Shown here piece after piece: positions 21,121 to 32,745 of a stretch of 64,000 bases of DNA. The stretch comes from Ursus arctos. Lineage: Eukaryota > Chordata > Mammalia > Carnivora > Ursidae. Positions within the stretch are counted from its first letter, which is position 1. Every line of letters begins with the position of its first letter. The translations under genes and the position numbers were made by a program. The notes beneath the pieces were generated by a model that saw only the letters and a list, made by a program, of their open reading frames with translations, did no database searches and was not told the origin of the DNA. The DNA lies in the NCBI RefSeq assembly GCF_023065955.2, contig NW_026622986.1:15277848-15341847 (forward strand), in the 5' to 3' direction.

Positions 21121-21934
21121 ATGAGAAGTGCTGATATGTTTACTGAGAGCCATCTTGCCTTAAAGCTCTGAGTTTCAATGCCCTTGGTAATTTAAAAACA
21201 AATAAAGATAATAGTGAGCACAGCACGAAAATGTGATGTGTGGAAGATTCGGGGAAATGTGCTGTACCTCATGCTTCTGGAGTTAGCTCCCTGGGGCAGC
21301 TAACCTTCCTGCCTGGTTCACCAGGTCCTGTTGGCAGCTGGAATCTCGTGAATCATGCCCCTGAAAGAGCCCTGCCAGCCCCTGGATCGCACGCTTGGCA
21401 AACACCCAAGTGTGGAAACACACCTTCAGAGCCGCTGTGGGATGATCCAGATGAAAAATGGTCTCTTTATTGTGGGGTTTTCTTTTGCTTAGAAAATGAA
21501 CAACAATTTCTCCAGGAATGGAGAGGTGGGGTACCCCGGAAAGCAGAGTGTCCTTTGAGGCTAACACGTGTGAACACTGATAATGTCAAGCGGTGGCCAG
21601 GGAGAGCCTGAGACTGGCTTTGCTGAGGGCACTAAACAGGGGCCGTCCCTCCTGCTGCTTCGGGGGATTGTCAGGAAACCCTGCGACATATTAAATCCTC
21701 CGACATATGGGCGCGTCTGCTCGTTCTTCCCACCTCACTTTATCATACAGAAAAGAACCTAATTCTCGAGTAATGAGCTCCTCTGTCATGTTTCTCCTCA
21801 AAAACAGAATGCAGGGATCATTGAGGGAAAGAATTCTCCACACCCCCACCCCTCACCAAAGGTCTCCGTGGCACAGAGGAAATGGCCCTGCAATATTTCA
21901 GCTTCTGCTTACAAGTTTTCTTTGGAATGAGGCC
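21121..21934. other. Single-copy DNA, about 810 bp
   Basis: A 123-codon frame (+, 21240-21611) and a 94-codon frame (-, 21283-21567) overlap on opposite strands. No motifs, no splice-site pattern and no polyadenylation signal support either. I see nothing else. Confidence 0.45.
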
Positions 21935-22060
21935 ATGCTCTAGGCAGACAAACTCGGGACCGAAGCCCAGCTTATCTGCTTACTCGCATGTGTCCTCGGG
22001 CAAATGGCATACTTTCTTCAGGCCTGTTTCCTCATCTGAAAAAAATAATAATTCCTTCAT
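21935..22060 (+). mobile_element. MIR SINE remnant (sense)
   Basis: CAGACAAACTCGGGACCGAA stands in the B-box area, followed by CTTACTCGCATGTGTCCTCG, GGCAAATGGCATACTTTC and GTTTCCTCATCTGAAAAAAA, in MIR order. Confidence 0.75.
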
Positions 22061-22387
22061 TTTTTTTAATTAAAAATATTTTAATGTTATCTATAATTAT
22101 TTTTTTAGTATGTTCATAAGCACGCTTTAAGGATTGGGAATTGCACGCCTGCCCCTGTATGTAAACCTTTATCTGCATATTACCTAGCATCTAGGAGAAA
22201 GCTAATTATTGATGATCATTTTTTTTTTTACTATTATTAGAAATTCAAATCTTATAATTTTTAGGTCTCTGTATCACATACGCCCAGAAATCCCCAGGAT
22301 TCAATTTCAGCAGCAGCCTGAGAATGAAGAATCTGCCAGAATTAGGATCCTGATGTTTTATCTACTAACAAGGTCAAGGTTCTTTTT

Positions 22388-22815
22388 TCTTTTTTTAAGT
22401 TTTTTATTCTAATTCCTGTATAGTTACCATGCAGTGTTATATTAGTTTCAGGTGAAACTATAGTGATTCGGCTACACCTTACTCAGTGCTCACGGTGATA
22501 AATGTTACTTGTCATCCCATCATCTGTTTCCCCCGTCGTCCCACCCACCTCCCCCCTGGTAACCATCAGTTTGTTCTCTAGAGTGAAGAGCCTGTTTCTT
22601 GGCTTCTCTCTCTCTCTGTCTCTCACATTTTTTCCCCTTTGCTTGTTTCGTTTCTTAAATTCCACATGTGAGTGAAATCATGGGGTATTTGTCTTCTCTG
22701 ACTGACCTATGTTGCTTACGTAATACTCTCTAGCTGCATCCATGCTGTTGCTAGAAATAGCAAGATGTCACCCCTTTTATGGCTGAATAATATTCCATTG
22801 TATGTAGACCACATC
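22388..22815 (-). mobile_element. Carnivore L1 3' end (antisense)
   Basis: Order read in reverse: TTTTTTTAAGTTTTTTATTC, TATAGTTACCATGCAGTG, ATATTAGTTTCAGGTG, CCCACCTCCCCCCTGGTAAC, CATCAGTTTGTTCTCTAGAG, CTTAAATTCCACATGTGAG and GGCTGAATAATATTCCATTG. It is a typical 5'-truncated L1 copy without coding sequence. Confidence 0.88.
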
Positions 22816-23459
22816 TTCTCTATAACAAAGCTCATGGTTTTATGGGAAGAGATAGTGTCTAGACAGGGAAAGACAAATGTTTCATAAGCCTGTTGCCAGT
22901 CTGCTCTAGGACCTTGCCGATCCATCATATTCCTCTTTACCACTGAATCCTGACCCGAATCCTGTTCAGAATCCTTCTCAACACAGGACCTCCGGCACCC
23001 TTTCACAATAGATGGCAGCTGTGAATGGAGATTAAGCCCCAATTCCTATACTTAGTCTAAATGATGAGGAGAAAATCGTGTTTTTATAAAGTAAGGGAAG
23101 GGAGTAGGGTCAGTGAGGAAAGGGGCTGGCCGATGGATATAATCGTATAATAGAAGGCCAGTGAGTTTTCCACAGCTGTCAATGTTGGGCAAGGGTGGAG
23201 AAAGCCTCAGGCCCCCGGAAGTGAGATGGTCTGGCCTGGCCCCTTGCAAGACTGCCACTCTGTGACTTCCGGAAAGACTCAAAGGCCATTCCATCTCAGG
23301 CTAGGTCTTGTGTAGGCTGTCTAGAACTGTAGGGAAGATAAACATGCCCCGGGCTTGCGATGTTAACCAACAAACGACTTTACAATGCATTCCACAAAAG
23401 CATTTTCAGGACCCATACAAAGCTTTGGTTTGCTTACCTTTTTGTTACATCTAAAGTAA
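22816..23459. other. Single-copy DNA, about 640 bp
   Basis: No repeat or exon is recognised; the 80- and 108-codon minus-strand frames have no identifiable family. Confidence 0.45.
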
Positions 23460-23460
23460 C

Positions 23461-23512
23461 ATACACACATATACACACGCCTACACACCACACACACACA
23501 CACACATACAGC
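23461..23512. repeat. Imperfect (CA)n microsatellite
   Basis: ACACACATATACACACGCC runs into ACACACCACACACACACACA. It supplies the His-Thr-rich middle of the longest open frame in the window (157 codons), which is therefore not credible as a gene. Confidence 0.95.
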
Positions 23513-23751
23513 CTTTCTAATATCTCTCAGTGGATGTTATTCTGTTATCCAGGGCTTTTTATCAGGTACATGACAGGAGTTCTTGAGAGCAGAGCCACCA
23601 TTAAACAAAGATTAGAGAGGTCCAAGCAAGGCAGGGCTTTACCAGTTTACTATTCATTAGATACCTTTTTTTTTTTTTCTGTTAAAAGTAAGTCTGTTTT
23701 CTGTTTTGTTTTATATCACCATTCGAGAAATGCATCTTTCGCTCTCTCTTC

Positions 23752-23851
23752 TGTTTTTCAAGTAAGTTCTCTACCCAGTGTGGGGCTTGAACTCATGACC
23801 CCAAGATCAAGAGTTGCATGCTCCCCTGACTGAGCCAGCCAGGTGCTCTGT
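23752..23851 (-). mobile_element. Old short-form carnivore SINE (antisense)
   Basis: TTTTTCAAGTAAGTTCTC, CCCAGTGTGGGGCTTGAACT, CATGACCCCAAGATCAAG, AGTTGCATGCTCCCCTGAC and TGAGCCAGCCAGGTGC give the short SINE form, like those at 9672, 59777 and 60753. Confidence 0.88.
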
Positions 23852-23878
23852 ACTTTCTCTTTAAAAATAGATTATGTA

Positions 23879-24077
23879 GGGGCGCCTGGGTGGCGCAGCG
23901 GTTAAGTGTCTGCCTTCAGCTCAGGGCGTGATCCTGGCGTTCTGGGATCGAGCCCCACATCAGGCTCCTCCGCTATGAGCCTGCTTCTCCCTCTCCCACT
24001 CCCCCTGCTTGTGTTCCCTCTCTTGCTGGCTGTCTCTATCTCTGTCGAATAAATAAATAAAATCTTTAAAAAATAAA
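23879..24077 (+). mobile_element. Young arctoid-type SINE with perfect target duplication
   Basis: Complete copy with GGCGCAGCGGTTAAG, CTCCTCCGCTATGAGCC and TCTGTCGAATAAATAAATAA. AAAAATAGATTATGTA is exact at 23863-23878 and 24078-24093. Confidence 0.97.
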
Positions 24078-24093
24078 AAAAATAGATTATGTA

Positions 24094-25659
24094 AAACTCA
24101 AAACTGTATTCTTAATCAACACCATTTCTTTCCAAAAACATCTCTCCTCCAGCTGTCAATAGTTAAATGGTTTCTTCTGAACTGAACGTGGACTTCAGGT
24201 CTTCCCATGTGCTAGCTTTGCAGCAACAGAAAATGCCACCCATTCAGGAATCGTCTCACAGGTTCTCCTAGTGATTTATTTGTCAAGCAAGAAGGAATAT
24301 GGGGGTGGTGTTTTTCTCTCATCCAGCCACTCAGTTTTAGTAAAAAGTAGCTTTGAAATTTTAAACACGATTTGCCAAAGGTTTAAAAAAATTCCTTTGA
24401 AGCTGCAAGAAAATGAATTTCAGAAAATTAGCTTTGAGTCTTCGCACAGGAGGAGAGCATGAGGAAGAATAAAGGGCAACCGAGTCTGCAGTACTCAGGA
24501 TGAGTCTTGAATCGTGGATTTTCTGAACTGTCTTGTCACCTTACCCTCTGACAAAAACCAGCAATAACTCAACCAAAGAAAAAACAAATGCCTGAGAAAC
24601 TCACTTACCGAAAGGCCACTGAATTTTTCCGCCTGTAGCTAGGTGACTGGATAGTCTGAACTCCGTGTTGAAAGCACAGAACGGTTTAATTTATTTTTCC
24701 CAGGTACCGCCTTCAGCCATGCTGTCAAATACCGTCCTTAATGGTATCTCAGCTACATCCGGTAAACTTCTGGTCACGTTCAGTTATGAAACTCCAGGCT
24801 GGCCTAAAACTTTAATCTTGTATCTGATTTAAACCTCATCTCCTTCCTTTCCCCAGCACAGGCTGTGGTTCTAGGGATAGGCCATTGGGACCCGACATCA
24901 TCTGTCTCTGGGCACCTCTCCCCCACACTCTCCAGTGGGTTTCGGCCAGTGAGAAAGTATCAGGTGAATCTTCTCTGGGTGCTTTCTTTTTTTTTTTTTT
25001 TTTTTTTGCTTCTTGGGCTAATGCTGATAAGCTCTTGGCCTCTACTATGTGACAGGATCTAAATGTGGCTCTTGGGTGCCTGACTGTATTTTCTGGCTGG
25101 TTTTGGAGGATCTCCACTGTTCTTGGAGGCGAGCCATCAGAATCCTGGTCAACATCTCCCGCTCCAGCACAGCTCCCACTACCAGAAGCACTCTCCCTCC
25201 AGCGCACACCCAAGCATTCTCTCAGAAACTCAGGAGCCGTGTGTGCTAGTGGAGAACTCAACATGGCGCCAGCCCACCCTTGGTCCACGCAAGAATCTCA
25301 TCCATCCTTGCCACCACACGCCCCCTAACTACCTTCAGCTTCCTAACCAGTGCTTTGCTTTGCCATGCCATTCCTTTTTCCTATTCCCTTTCCCCGAATC
25401 AGCAGGGCACAGGAACCCATCCGCTGGTCTGCTCCCTGAGCAGAGGTCCGGCCAGCAAGACATGCGCCAGCCTTCTCCTCTCACTAGCACCTTTCCCATC
25501 AAGGCAATCTTCCCTTGGCTTTAAGAGGGGAGAGCACCCCTATTATCCCCACAAAAAGACTCCCCCGTCACAGTGAGCACTGCGTTCATGGAGTGGTGCC
25601 AGCTATTTTAAGAGACCGCTATCCTTTTTTTGACTTCCTGTTGCTGTTACTAGTAGCAG
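24094..25659. other. Single-copy DNA, about 1.57 kb, no gene recognised
   Basis: A 20-base T run lies at about 24988-25007. The 150-codon minus-strand frame at 24836-25288 translates that T run as poly-lysine, and several plus-strand frames overlap it; none is recognisable. CpG content is modest. Nothing else is seen. Confidence 0.45.
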
Positions 25660-25789
25660 GGTGAATTCCTCTCAGAGCCTTGGGGATGGTGTCTGCCCCA
25701 GTTCTGGGGGGTTATCTTCAACAAGTGGAATATCCGAAACCTCTTTGTTCTCAGATTCAGTCCCTGGTTGCCAGTTCCCGACATCTCTT

Positions 25790-26180
25790 AAAACTTACAA
25801 GCCTTTCCAAATGGTGCGATTCATTCATCCGTTTGACAAGGATTTCTGGAGGGCCCCCTCTGTACTGGGAACTGTTACAGGCGCTGGGGACATGGCAGCA
25901 AACGGGACAGACAGGCTTACCTTTCTCAGTCTACATTCTATCGGAGGTGAATACGTCAGACAGGCATGCTGACAAGATGGTCTGAGATGGAGCCAGGGGC
26001 TCCGAGATAGTAGAAGGCAGGGTAGGATGACTGCGGGGGTGGGGGAAGGCCACCACTTGAGCTTGATGGCTGGACAAGGCTGATCTGAAGGGGAGATCGC
26101 TGAGCGGGAATAAGTGGTTCCCAGGCAAGGCAAATGCAAAGGCTTCAAGTGGGAGCCTGTTTGGCTGTTCAAGGAATTAA
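25790..26180 (-). mobile_element. L2 LINE fragment (antisense)
   Basis: CATTCATCCGTTTGACAAGG, ATTTCTGGAGGGCC, TGTACTGGGAACTGTTACAG, GCGCTGGGGACATGGCAGCA, GTCTACATTCTATCGGAGG and CAGACAGGCATGCTGAC follow the L2 3' end in reverse. The rest, with GGCAAATGCAAAGGCTTC, fits further upstream L2. Confidence 0.8.
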
Positions 26181-26794
26181 AAGATAAGCGAATTGAGTGG
26201 TTTTTCCATTCTCATCTCAGAGTTGAGCCTCCCAAGGTGGTTCTCCTTGTCCTCTGCTTGCTCCAGGCTAGTATGTGAGATAAAGATCCCCACTGCTTCT
26301 TCGGCTGCTAGTACGCACTGCACTGCGTACGCTAGGCTGCCGCAGCTGTCTCTGTCAACTCAAAGATTTGAGACACGAAGGAGCCTTTTAATTCATTTGC
26401 GTGAGTCATGTACCAGGGAGTTTTCTTATCAGAAAGCTATTGTAACTCTGGCCAAATTGCCACCCATGGAAACATCAGCCACCAGGCAATGGAAGAATAG
26501 AGTTAGAAGGCTTCCCATGTCCAATTTCTTCCTAATGGGATTTATGGATGAATTCACTTGCATATTAAAATGCGTGTGTTACACCTTAAAGCCTTATATA
26601 ATTAAAAATATGTTATTGTGAGGCTTACTTACTAGAATAAAGTATGTATAATGAAGAAAAGAAATAAGGTCCAAGAAAGCTCAAGGGTGCCATTTCTGTC
26701 CTTGGTTTATTACTCTGAAATAAGAGAAAGCTCACTGGAATTGCCCATTTTGTTAAACAAAATTGCCTATATTACGTTCATGCCCCAAATGGAA
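26181..26794. other. Single-copy DNA, about 610 bp
   Basis: Contains a 142-codon plus-strand frame (26193-26621) of Ser/Leu-rich, motif-free composition. No supporting signal is seen. Confidence 0.4.
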
Positions 26795-26995
26795 TTTTAG
26801 AGCTGAAAGATATCTTTGAGATTGTTAATAACAACCCTCTCATTTTATCATTGAGATAAGATATCCAAAAGGTTAAGAAGCATTCCAAAATCACATAACA
26901 TCAATAATCGTAGAGTTGAACTTGAATCCAAACCTCTTTACTCCAAGTCTACTAGACTTGCCACTACATTGCTAACCTCTATGCTAAGACATGTT
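26795..26995 (-). mobile_element. MIR-like SINE remnant (antisense)
   Basis: TTTTAGAGCTGAAAGATATC, ACAACCCTCTCATTTTATC, TTGAGATAAGATATCCAAAA and TTGAACTTGAATCCAAACC, CTCCAAGTCTACTAG resemble a MIR-related repeat with the usual antisense landmarks. It is strongly diverged. Confidence 0.55.
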
Positions 26996-27054
26996 ACCTG
27001 ATACACATTATGTTGAAGACCAGAGCCAACTATGTTCTCAGCACAGTTAGATTA

Positions 27055-27585
27055 GAGGTATTATGGTTGGTGGCCTCCAAGATGGCCCCCAATGATCCCT
27101 GCCTCCTGATATTCACACCCTTGTGTAGCTCCCTTCTACTTTATAACGGGCTTGGTCCGTATGACCAACAGAATATCACAGAAGTGATGGTATGTCATTT
27201 CTGAGATTAGGTTATAAAAAACTGTGGCTACCATCTTGGTCTCTCTCTTGGATCACTTACTCTGGGGAAATCAGCTGTCCTGTTGTGAGGATGCTCAAAT
27301 AGCCAATGGCAAGGACATGACATACTCAACCAACAACTAGCAAGAAACTGAGTCTTGCTCACAAGCACATGAGTCAGCTTAGAAGAAGATCCTCCAGCCT
27401 CATGTGACTCCAGCATCAGGTGACAGCTTGGCTACAACCTCCCAAGACACCTTGAGCCTGAACTACCCAGCTAAACAGAGTCCTAATACAGAAAAGCTAG
27501 AAGATAATAACTATTTATTATTTAGGCTGACATTCTGGGGAGTAATTTTTTGTCCCGTAATAGATAACTAATACAAGCACAGTGC
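27055..27585 (+). mobile_element. MaLR/MLT1-like LTR (sense)
   Basis: Order: GTGGCCTCCAAGATGGCCCC, CAATGATCCCTGCCTCCTG, ACAGAATATCACAGAAGTG, TCTCTCTTGGATCACTTAC, GATCCTCCAGCC, then ACCCAGCTAAACAGAGTCC and CCCGTAATAGATAACTAAT. This matches an MLT1-style LTR. There is no internal retroviral sequence. Confidence 0.75.
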
Positions 27586-28027
27586 TTTAACTCTTCTAAA
27601 TCACCCTTGGTACCATGTGATGGGCTGCATTACTCAGAGACAACTCCATCTCTCACCTCTTCTCACACAGGGGGAGAGGCAGATACTTGCTCTGCTCAAA
27701 GACCTTCCTCAGCTCAGTCTCTGCCAACAGGGATGAAGAGGTGGGAGGGTGGCCCTGCCAAATGCCAACAATACCTCCTCAAGGATAATGCATGGCCGAT
27801 GTCAGCCTGTGTTAAACTTTTGTTGGAAAACCTAGAACAAAGGCACGGTGGCAGTTTGATGTTCACAGGGAAGAGTGAATACAAAGCATGGCTTTAGGCA
27901 GACTTCCTTTAAACATGCACAATCTTTGCTGCTATTTTCATGCTTTAGGAGAACTCAAAATTTTCAGAGGATGCCCTTTCTCTGCCTAGGATTTGGTAGA
28001 GAAGATTTTTGAAGATGTCAGTGAACT
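27586..28027. other. Single-copy gap, about 440 bp
   Basis: No repeat and no supported gene; a 96-codon plus-strand frame has no recognisable content. Confidence 0.4.
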
Positions 28028-28042
28028 CAAATTTCATATTTT

Positions 28043-28243
28043 ATGTTTTTAAAGATTTTATTTATTTATTTGACAGAAACAGAGAGACAGCGAGAGAGGG
28101 AACACAAGCAGGGGAAGTGGAAGAGGGAGAAGCAGGCTTCCCGCCGAGCAGGAAGCCCGATGAGGGGCTCGATTCTAGGACCCTGGGATCATGGCCTGAG
28201 CTGAAGGCATATGCTTAACTGACTGAGCCACCCAGGCATGCCC
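28043..28243 (-). mobile_element. Carnivore SINE with perfect target duplication
   Basis: Reverse copy: TTTAAAGATTTTATTTATTT, GAGAGACAGCGAGAGAGGG, CTCGATTCTAGGACCCTGG, CTTAACTGACTGAGCCACCC. The duplication CAAATTTCATATTTT is exact at 28028-28042 and 28244-28258. Confidence 0.96.
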
Positions 28244-28258
28244 CAAATTTCATATTTT

Positions 28259-29830
28259 CTTAACCAGTTCCAAGGATGTGAACTTGTTAAAATACTTGCG
28301 ATTTAGGGTATGGGATACATTTATGATGGTGTGCCTGAGTCTTTAAGGTACCACTTGGCACGTGAGTCATCCCACTTTTGTTTCTCTGCTAGACTATTTC
28401 TCCTTGTTCAGAGTTACGTTTAAGCTCACTAGATTTATAAAGCATCTATAAAAACTATAAGATTTATAAAGTTAGTATCATTTCTTACCCATCACCTTTT
28501 CACCACTAGTCCTCATGTACGAGTACAACTGAGCTTAGGTCTGTTTCCCTTGTCTCTGTGTGTGTCTTTCCTGGTTCCCCACATTGATTCTCTGAGTTGA
28601 AGGACATTCAAGACTTTGAACAGACTTAATAAATGTCACCAAAAGATGTCAGTGCCTAAGAGGCTGGCATGGTAAGGAAGGATCTGGGTAACGGTAATAA
28701 TACTAACCCAACCTAGACATGAATTTTCTTTAGTGTGACTTTGCATATCATGGTCTATCTTCTCAACTTTTTTGTGAGAGAAGTATAAAAAAAGAACCCC
28801 CCCCCCCAAGAATCCATGATCCACTGTTACATAGTTGGGATATAAAGTCAAAAATGTCTTGTGTGCATTAGTAATGTCTTTCAAGAGTTAGAGTCCAGCC
28901 TTCACATAGTGAGAGGTGAGGGCTGGATCAGAAGTACCAAAAGGTATGAGAGACAAGGAGATCTGTGGGGATGTCAGAAGGCTTTCTTGTCCCCCTATTC
29001 CTTTGCTTTCTTCAATGCCTAAAATCTGCCATTACAGTAGAAGTCCCTGCATTTGAGTTATAGGCTTTTGAAATACAAATACTCTTAGGAGTGTTACCTG
29101 TTCTCTGTTCTTAATATTTATGCTGAAGTAGTTTACCAGGCATGTCTCCTCAGGGTTCTAAGAGAATAGATGTTTTATGGACGAGAAGGAGATAAGACAG
29201 ATTTAGACCATGAGACACCTCCCGAGGACAGCTATTTCTTTGGGGAGACAGAGCTGTTCGCTCATTCCTTATAAGGATTTGATATCAGAGGTGAGATTGT
29301 TTGCTTTTTGAAAAGTTTAAAGGTAGGTCACTAAATGTGAAGCACTCCCAGGGATTACAAATAGAATAGTTGAATTTTTAAATAAGAATTTATAGATTTG
29401 GGGGGCCTGGTAATTAATGCTATTAAATTCAAGCACTTTGGGGACCACTTTAGTATTTCAATTTTAAGCCATAGTAAAGTCAGGAAGTGCAAAAGTTGAA
29501 GTTCTCATGGCAAGAGTAATTCATCCCCATTACACGTTCTTGACAGAATCCATACAAGCCCTAGAAATTTGTGTCTCTAATATACTCAGTTTGCTGAGCT
29601 GCTTTTGCAAAGGAGGACAGCACAGTTAGTTCCTTCAGGGCAATGTGGTTACATTTTCAGTCTCATTATAGGACTCATGGCATTTAGTTTGAAAGGCCAA
29701 GAGGAAAATCCATTCGTAGAACTTCTTGAGAAAGATAGGGGCCAAAATAGAACAGGGAAACCATTGTTTGTTCTCTATGGAAACAGAGCAGTCAAGTTTG
29801 ATGTAACAAGGCTTTTTCGATTTGAAAATT
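28259..29830. other. Single-copy DNA, about 1.57 kb
   Basis: AT-rich with a short C run at 28797-28808. No repeat or exon is recognised. Confidence 0.45.
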
Positions 29831-30312
29831 GAAATTAAAAAAGACTATTATTCACATAGCACCAAAAACTTGAAGAACTTAAGGATCAATTTCACAAATG
29901 AGTGTGCAGAGAATGTACACTGAAAATTGTAAAATATTGCTTAGAAAAGTTAAGACCTTTATAAATGGAGAGTATATACCATTTTCATGGGTTGGGATAT
30001 TTACTATTAAGATGTCACTTTTTTACAAATTGATACTTTCTAATCAATATCCCAGAGAATTTTTTGGTACAAATTGACAAAATTGTATTATTTGGAGATA
30101 TCAAAATGGAGCGGGCTTATCAAATCAAATGCAGAGGATCTAAAATGGCCAAAACAGCTTTAAAAAAGAAAAAAAGGAAAACAAAGTTGGAGGACTAACA
30201 CTATCTGGCTTCAGGACTACTATTAAGTCATAGCAATGCAGAAAGTGTGGAATTAGCAGAAAGATTAACAAATGGATCAATGGAACAGAGTAGAGAATAC
30301 AGAAATAGACCT

Positions 30313-30519
30313 AGGGGCGCCTGGGTGGCTCAGTCGTTAAGTGTCTGCCTTTGGCTCAGGGCGTGATCCCGGCGTTCTGGGATCGAGCCCCACATCAGGC
30401 TCCTCTGCTGGGAGCCTGCTTCTTCCTCTCCCACTCCCCCTGCTTGTGCTCCCTCTCTCGCTGGCTGTCTCTCTCTCTCTGTTAAATAAATAAATAAAAT
30501 CTTAAAAAAAAAAAAAGAA
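30313..30519 (+). mobile_element. Carnivore SINE inside L1
   Basis: Complete copy with GGCTCCTCTGCTGGGAGCC and GTTAAATAAATAAATAAAA. AGAAATAGACCT, part of the L1 ORF2, is duplicated at 30301-30312 and 30520-30531. Confidence 0.97.
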
Positions 30520-30735
30520 AGAAATAGACCTTGTCACTAGTCTTTCAGGAAATGCAAATTAAAACCGCAAGGAGATATCACCTCATGCCTATAGAATGGT
30601 CATCATCAAAAAGAGGAGAGAACAAAGCTGTTGTTGATGTGGAACCCTTGTGCACTGCTGGTGTGATTATAAATTGGTGCAGCTACTATGGAAAATAGTA
30701 TGGAGGATCCTCAAAAAATTAAGAATAGCATGACC

Positions 30736-30953
30736 AGGGCCACCTGGGTGGCTCAGGGGGTTGAGTGTCCGAGTCTTGGCTGAAGCTCAGGTCATGATCT
30801 GAGGGTTGTGAGATCGAGCCCCACGCTGGGCTCCGCACTCAGTGGGGAGTCTGCTTGAAATTCTCTCTCTCCCTCTCTCTCTGCCCCCCCCCCGCCCCCA
30901 CTGGCTCAGGCACTCTCTCTCAAATAAATAAATAAATCTAAAAAAAAAAAAAA
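30736..30953 (+). mobile_element. Older carnivore SINE inside L1
   Basis: GGGCCACCTGGGTGGCTCAG, TTGAGTGTCCGAGTCTTGG, a C run and AAATAAATAAATAAATC with a long A tail. Flanks AAGAATAGCATGACC (30721-30735) and AAGAATAGCACTACC (30954-30968) match at 13 of 15, consistent with greater age. Confidence 0.94.
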
Positions 30954-31904
30954 AAGAATAGCACTACCATATGACCCAGTAACATCACTTCTGCGAATAT
31001 ATCCAAAGGAAGTGAAAACACTAGCTCAACAAGGTACCTGCACCCCCACGTTCATAGCAGCATTATTTACAGTAACCCCGACATGGAAACAACCTAAGTG
31101 TCCACTGGTGGATATATATAAAATGTGATATTATTCAGCCATAAAAAAATGAGGAAATCCTACCATTTGTGACAACATGGAAGGACCCTGAAGGCATTAT
31201 ATACTAAGTGAAATAAATCAGACAGAGAAAGAAAAATACTATATAATCCTACTTATATGTGGAATCTGCAACCAAAAAGCCAAAGTCATAGAAAAAGCAA
31301 TCAGACTTGAGGCTACCTGGGGCAGAGGGGTGGGGGAGGGGAACTGGAGGAAGGTGGTCAAAAGGTACAAACTTCCAGTGATAAGATAAATAAGTACTGA
31401 GGATATACAACATGATGACTAACTGATGTATGATACATAGAAAAGTTGTTAAGACAGTAGATCCTAGGAGTTGTCATCACACACAAAAAATGGGAACAAG
31501 GAAACTCTTGGGGGTGACGGACATTCATTATCTTGATTGCAATGATGGTTTCACGGTCTATACATATGTCGAGGCTTGATGATGAAATATATCTTTAATA
31601 ACCTCTGGTTGAGAAAGACTTTCTGAACTTCAGAGTGGGAGAACAGATCACCGAGGAAAAGACTGATGAGTCTGACTGCCTAAAGAGTTGAATATTCCAT
31701 ATGATTTCAAATAGCACAATTTAAATGTGTGCCGTTCCTCTGGGCCATGTGCACCTCGTTGATAAGGTTATTTACAAGTGCCTGTTGAAGGCATGTTTTA
31801 TATTCTAGTCCCTGAAATGATCTGATCTGCGTATAGAAAACTTTTAGCCCAATTTGAGGTCGCAGAGTGGCCCGGGACACCTGCAGATGCAAGATTTCTT
31901 GGGA

Positions 31905-32090
31905 AGCAAACTGGACTAGAAGTTAGTGACCTTAGGTTTTGGGTCCAGCTCTGCCACTGATTTCGCTGTGTCATTTTGGGCAAAAAATTCCATTTTTCCA
32001 GACCTTAGTTTTTTTGTGTATCAGAGGAAAGGGTGGGATTTAGATGTTCTCTGAGCTCATATCATCTCTGATGATGTGTGATTCTGTGCT
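31905..32090 (+). mobile_element. MIR SINE remnant (sense)
   Basis: GAAGTTAGTGACCTTAGG, TTTTGGGTCCAGCTCTGCCA, CTGATTTCGCTGTGTCATTT, TGGGCAAAAAATTCC and TTTTTGTGTATCAGAGG follow MIR. Confidence 0.75.
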
Positions 32091-32329
32091 TCTAAGCAGT
32101 GGGTGCATCTTGACTACGCAGGGTTTGCAGATCTGCCCAGCTCAGAGAGCTCCAGATAACCCCTGGTCAGATCTCCAGGGACTGTCAGCCCTTTGCCAAC
32201 CTCAACAAGGAAGACTAGGAAGGAGGTGAAAGTGGCAGGTTAACCAAAGTTGCCTTCAAAAGACTAGAGCTTTGTATCATTGTAGTTATTGCGGGAGAAT
32301 ACAATACCACGGGATAGCCCATCGAACCC

Positions 32330-32528
32330 GTTTGTAAGTATACAGTTCGGAGGCATTAAGTACATTCGCACTCTTGTGCACCCAGCCCCCACCATCCCTC
32401 TCCAGAACTCTTCATCCGGTAAAACTGGAACTCTGTACCCATTCAACACTAACTGCCCATCCTCCCTCCCCTCAGCCCTGGCAACCACCATTCTCCTTTC
32501 TGTCTCTATGGATTTGACCACGCATAAG
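32330..32528 (-). mobile_element. L1 3' UTR fragment (antisense)
   Basis: TATACAGTTCGGAGGCATTA, AGTACATTCGCACTCTTG, CCAGAACTCTTCATCCGG, CTGGAACTCTGTACCCATTC, CCTGGCAACCACCATTCTCC and GTCTCTATGGATTTGACC are antisense L1M 3' landmarks. It sits next to a MIR. Confidence 0.88.
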
Positions 32529-32539
32529 GAATATTGTGA

Positions 32540-32745
32540 AGCACTAAGGGCTCTTCTATTATCTCATTTAATTCTGTCAATAAGTCAGGGGAGAAGGATT
32601 ATCTTTTTTTTCCCCCCCAAATGATACACAGTCTAAGGCTTTGATGGGGAGCTCTATACACACAACTAAGAGATCACTGAGCCAGGATCGAAACGTTGAT
32701 CAGCTAGTTCCGAAGCCCTGATCCTTCCATTCCTGCAACCGCATA
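32540..32745 (-). mobile_element. MIR SINE remnant (antisense)
   Basis: TATCTCATTTAATTCTGTCA, GTCAGGGGAGAAGGATTATC, CAACTAAGAGATCACTGAGCC and GATCGAAACGTTGATCAGC, with a (T)n(C)n run in the middle, follow reverse MIR. Confidence 0.65.

Larger units (their letters stand above)
29831..31600 (+). mobile_element. L1 LINE, ORF2 3' part and 3' UTR, carrying two SINEs
   Basis: Sense L1: AATGTACACTGAAAATTGTA, GGCCAAAACAGCTTTAAAAA, AACAAAGTTGGAGGACTAAC, ATGGATCAATGGAACAGAG (reverse-transcriptase C-terminal side), then AATGCAAATTAAAACCGC, CTATGGAAAATAGTATGGAG, CATATGACCCAGTAACATC, TTCATAGCAGCATTATTTAC, TATTATTCAGCCATAAAAA and a decayed 3' UTR. About one ORF2 segment is missing between the first SINE and AATGCAAATTAAAACC. 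The frame is destroyed. Confidence 0.92.

Noticed and set aside
23360..23833. Longest open frame (157 codons, +)
   Set aside because: It runs through a CA microsatellite, a T run and the antisense short SINE at its 3' end. The His-Thr repeat and the tail are repeat translations.
24836..25288. 150-codon frame (-)
   Set aside because: It contains poly-lysine from a T run, has no known domain, and several plus-strand frames overlap it.
26193..26621. 142-codon frame (+)
   Set aside because: Low-complexity Ser/Leu-rich translation, no family match, no splice or polyadenylation context.
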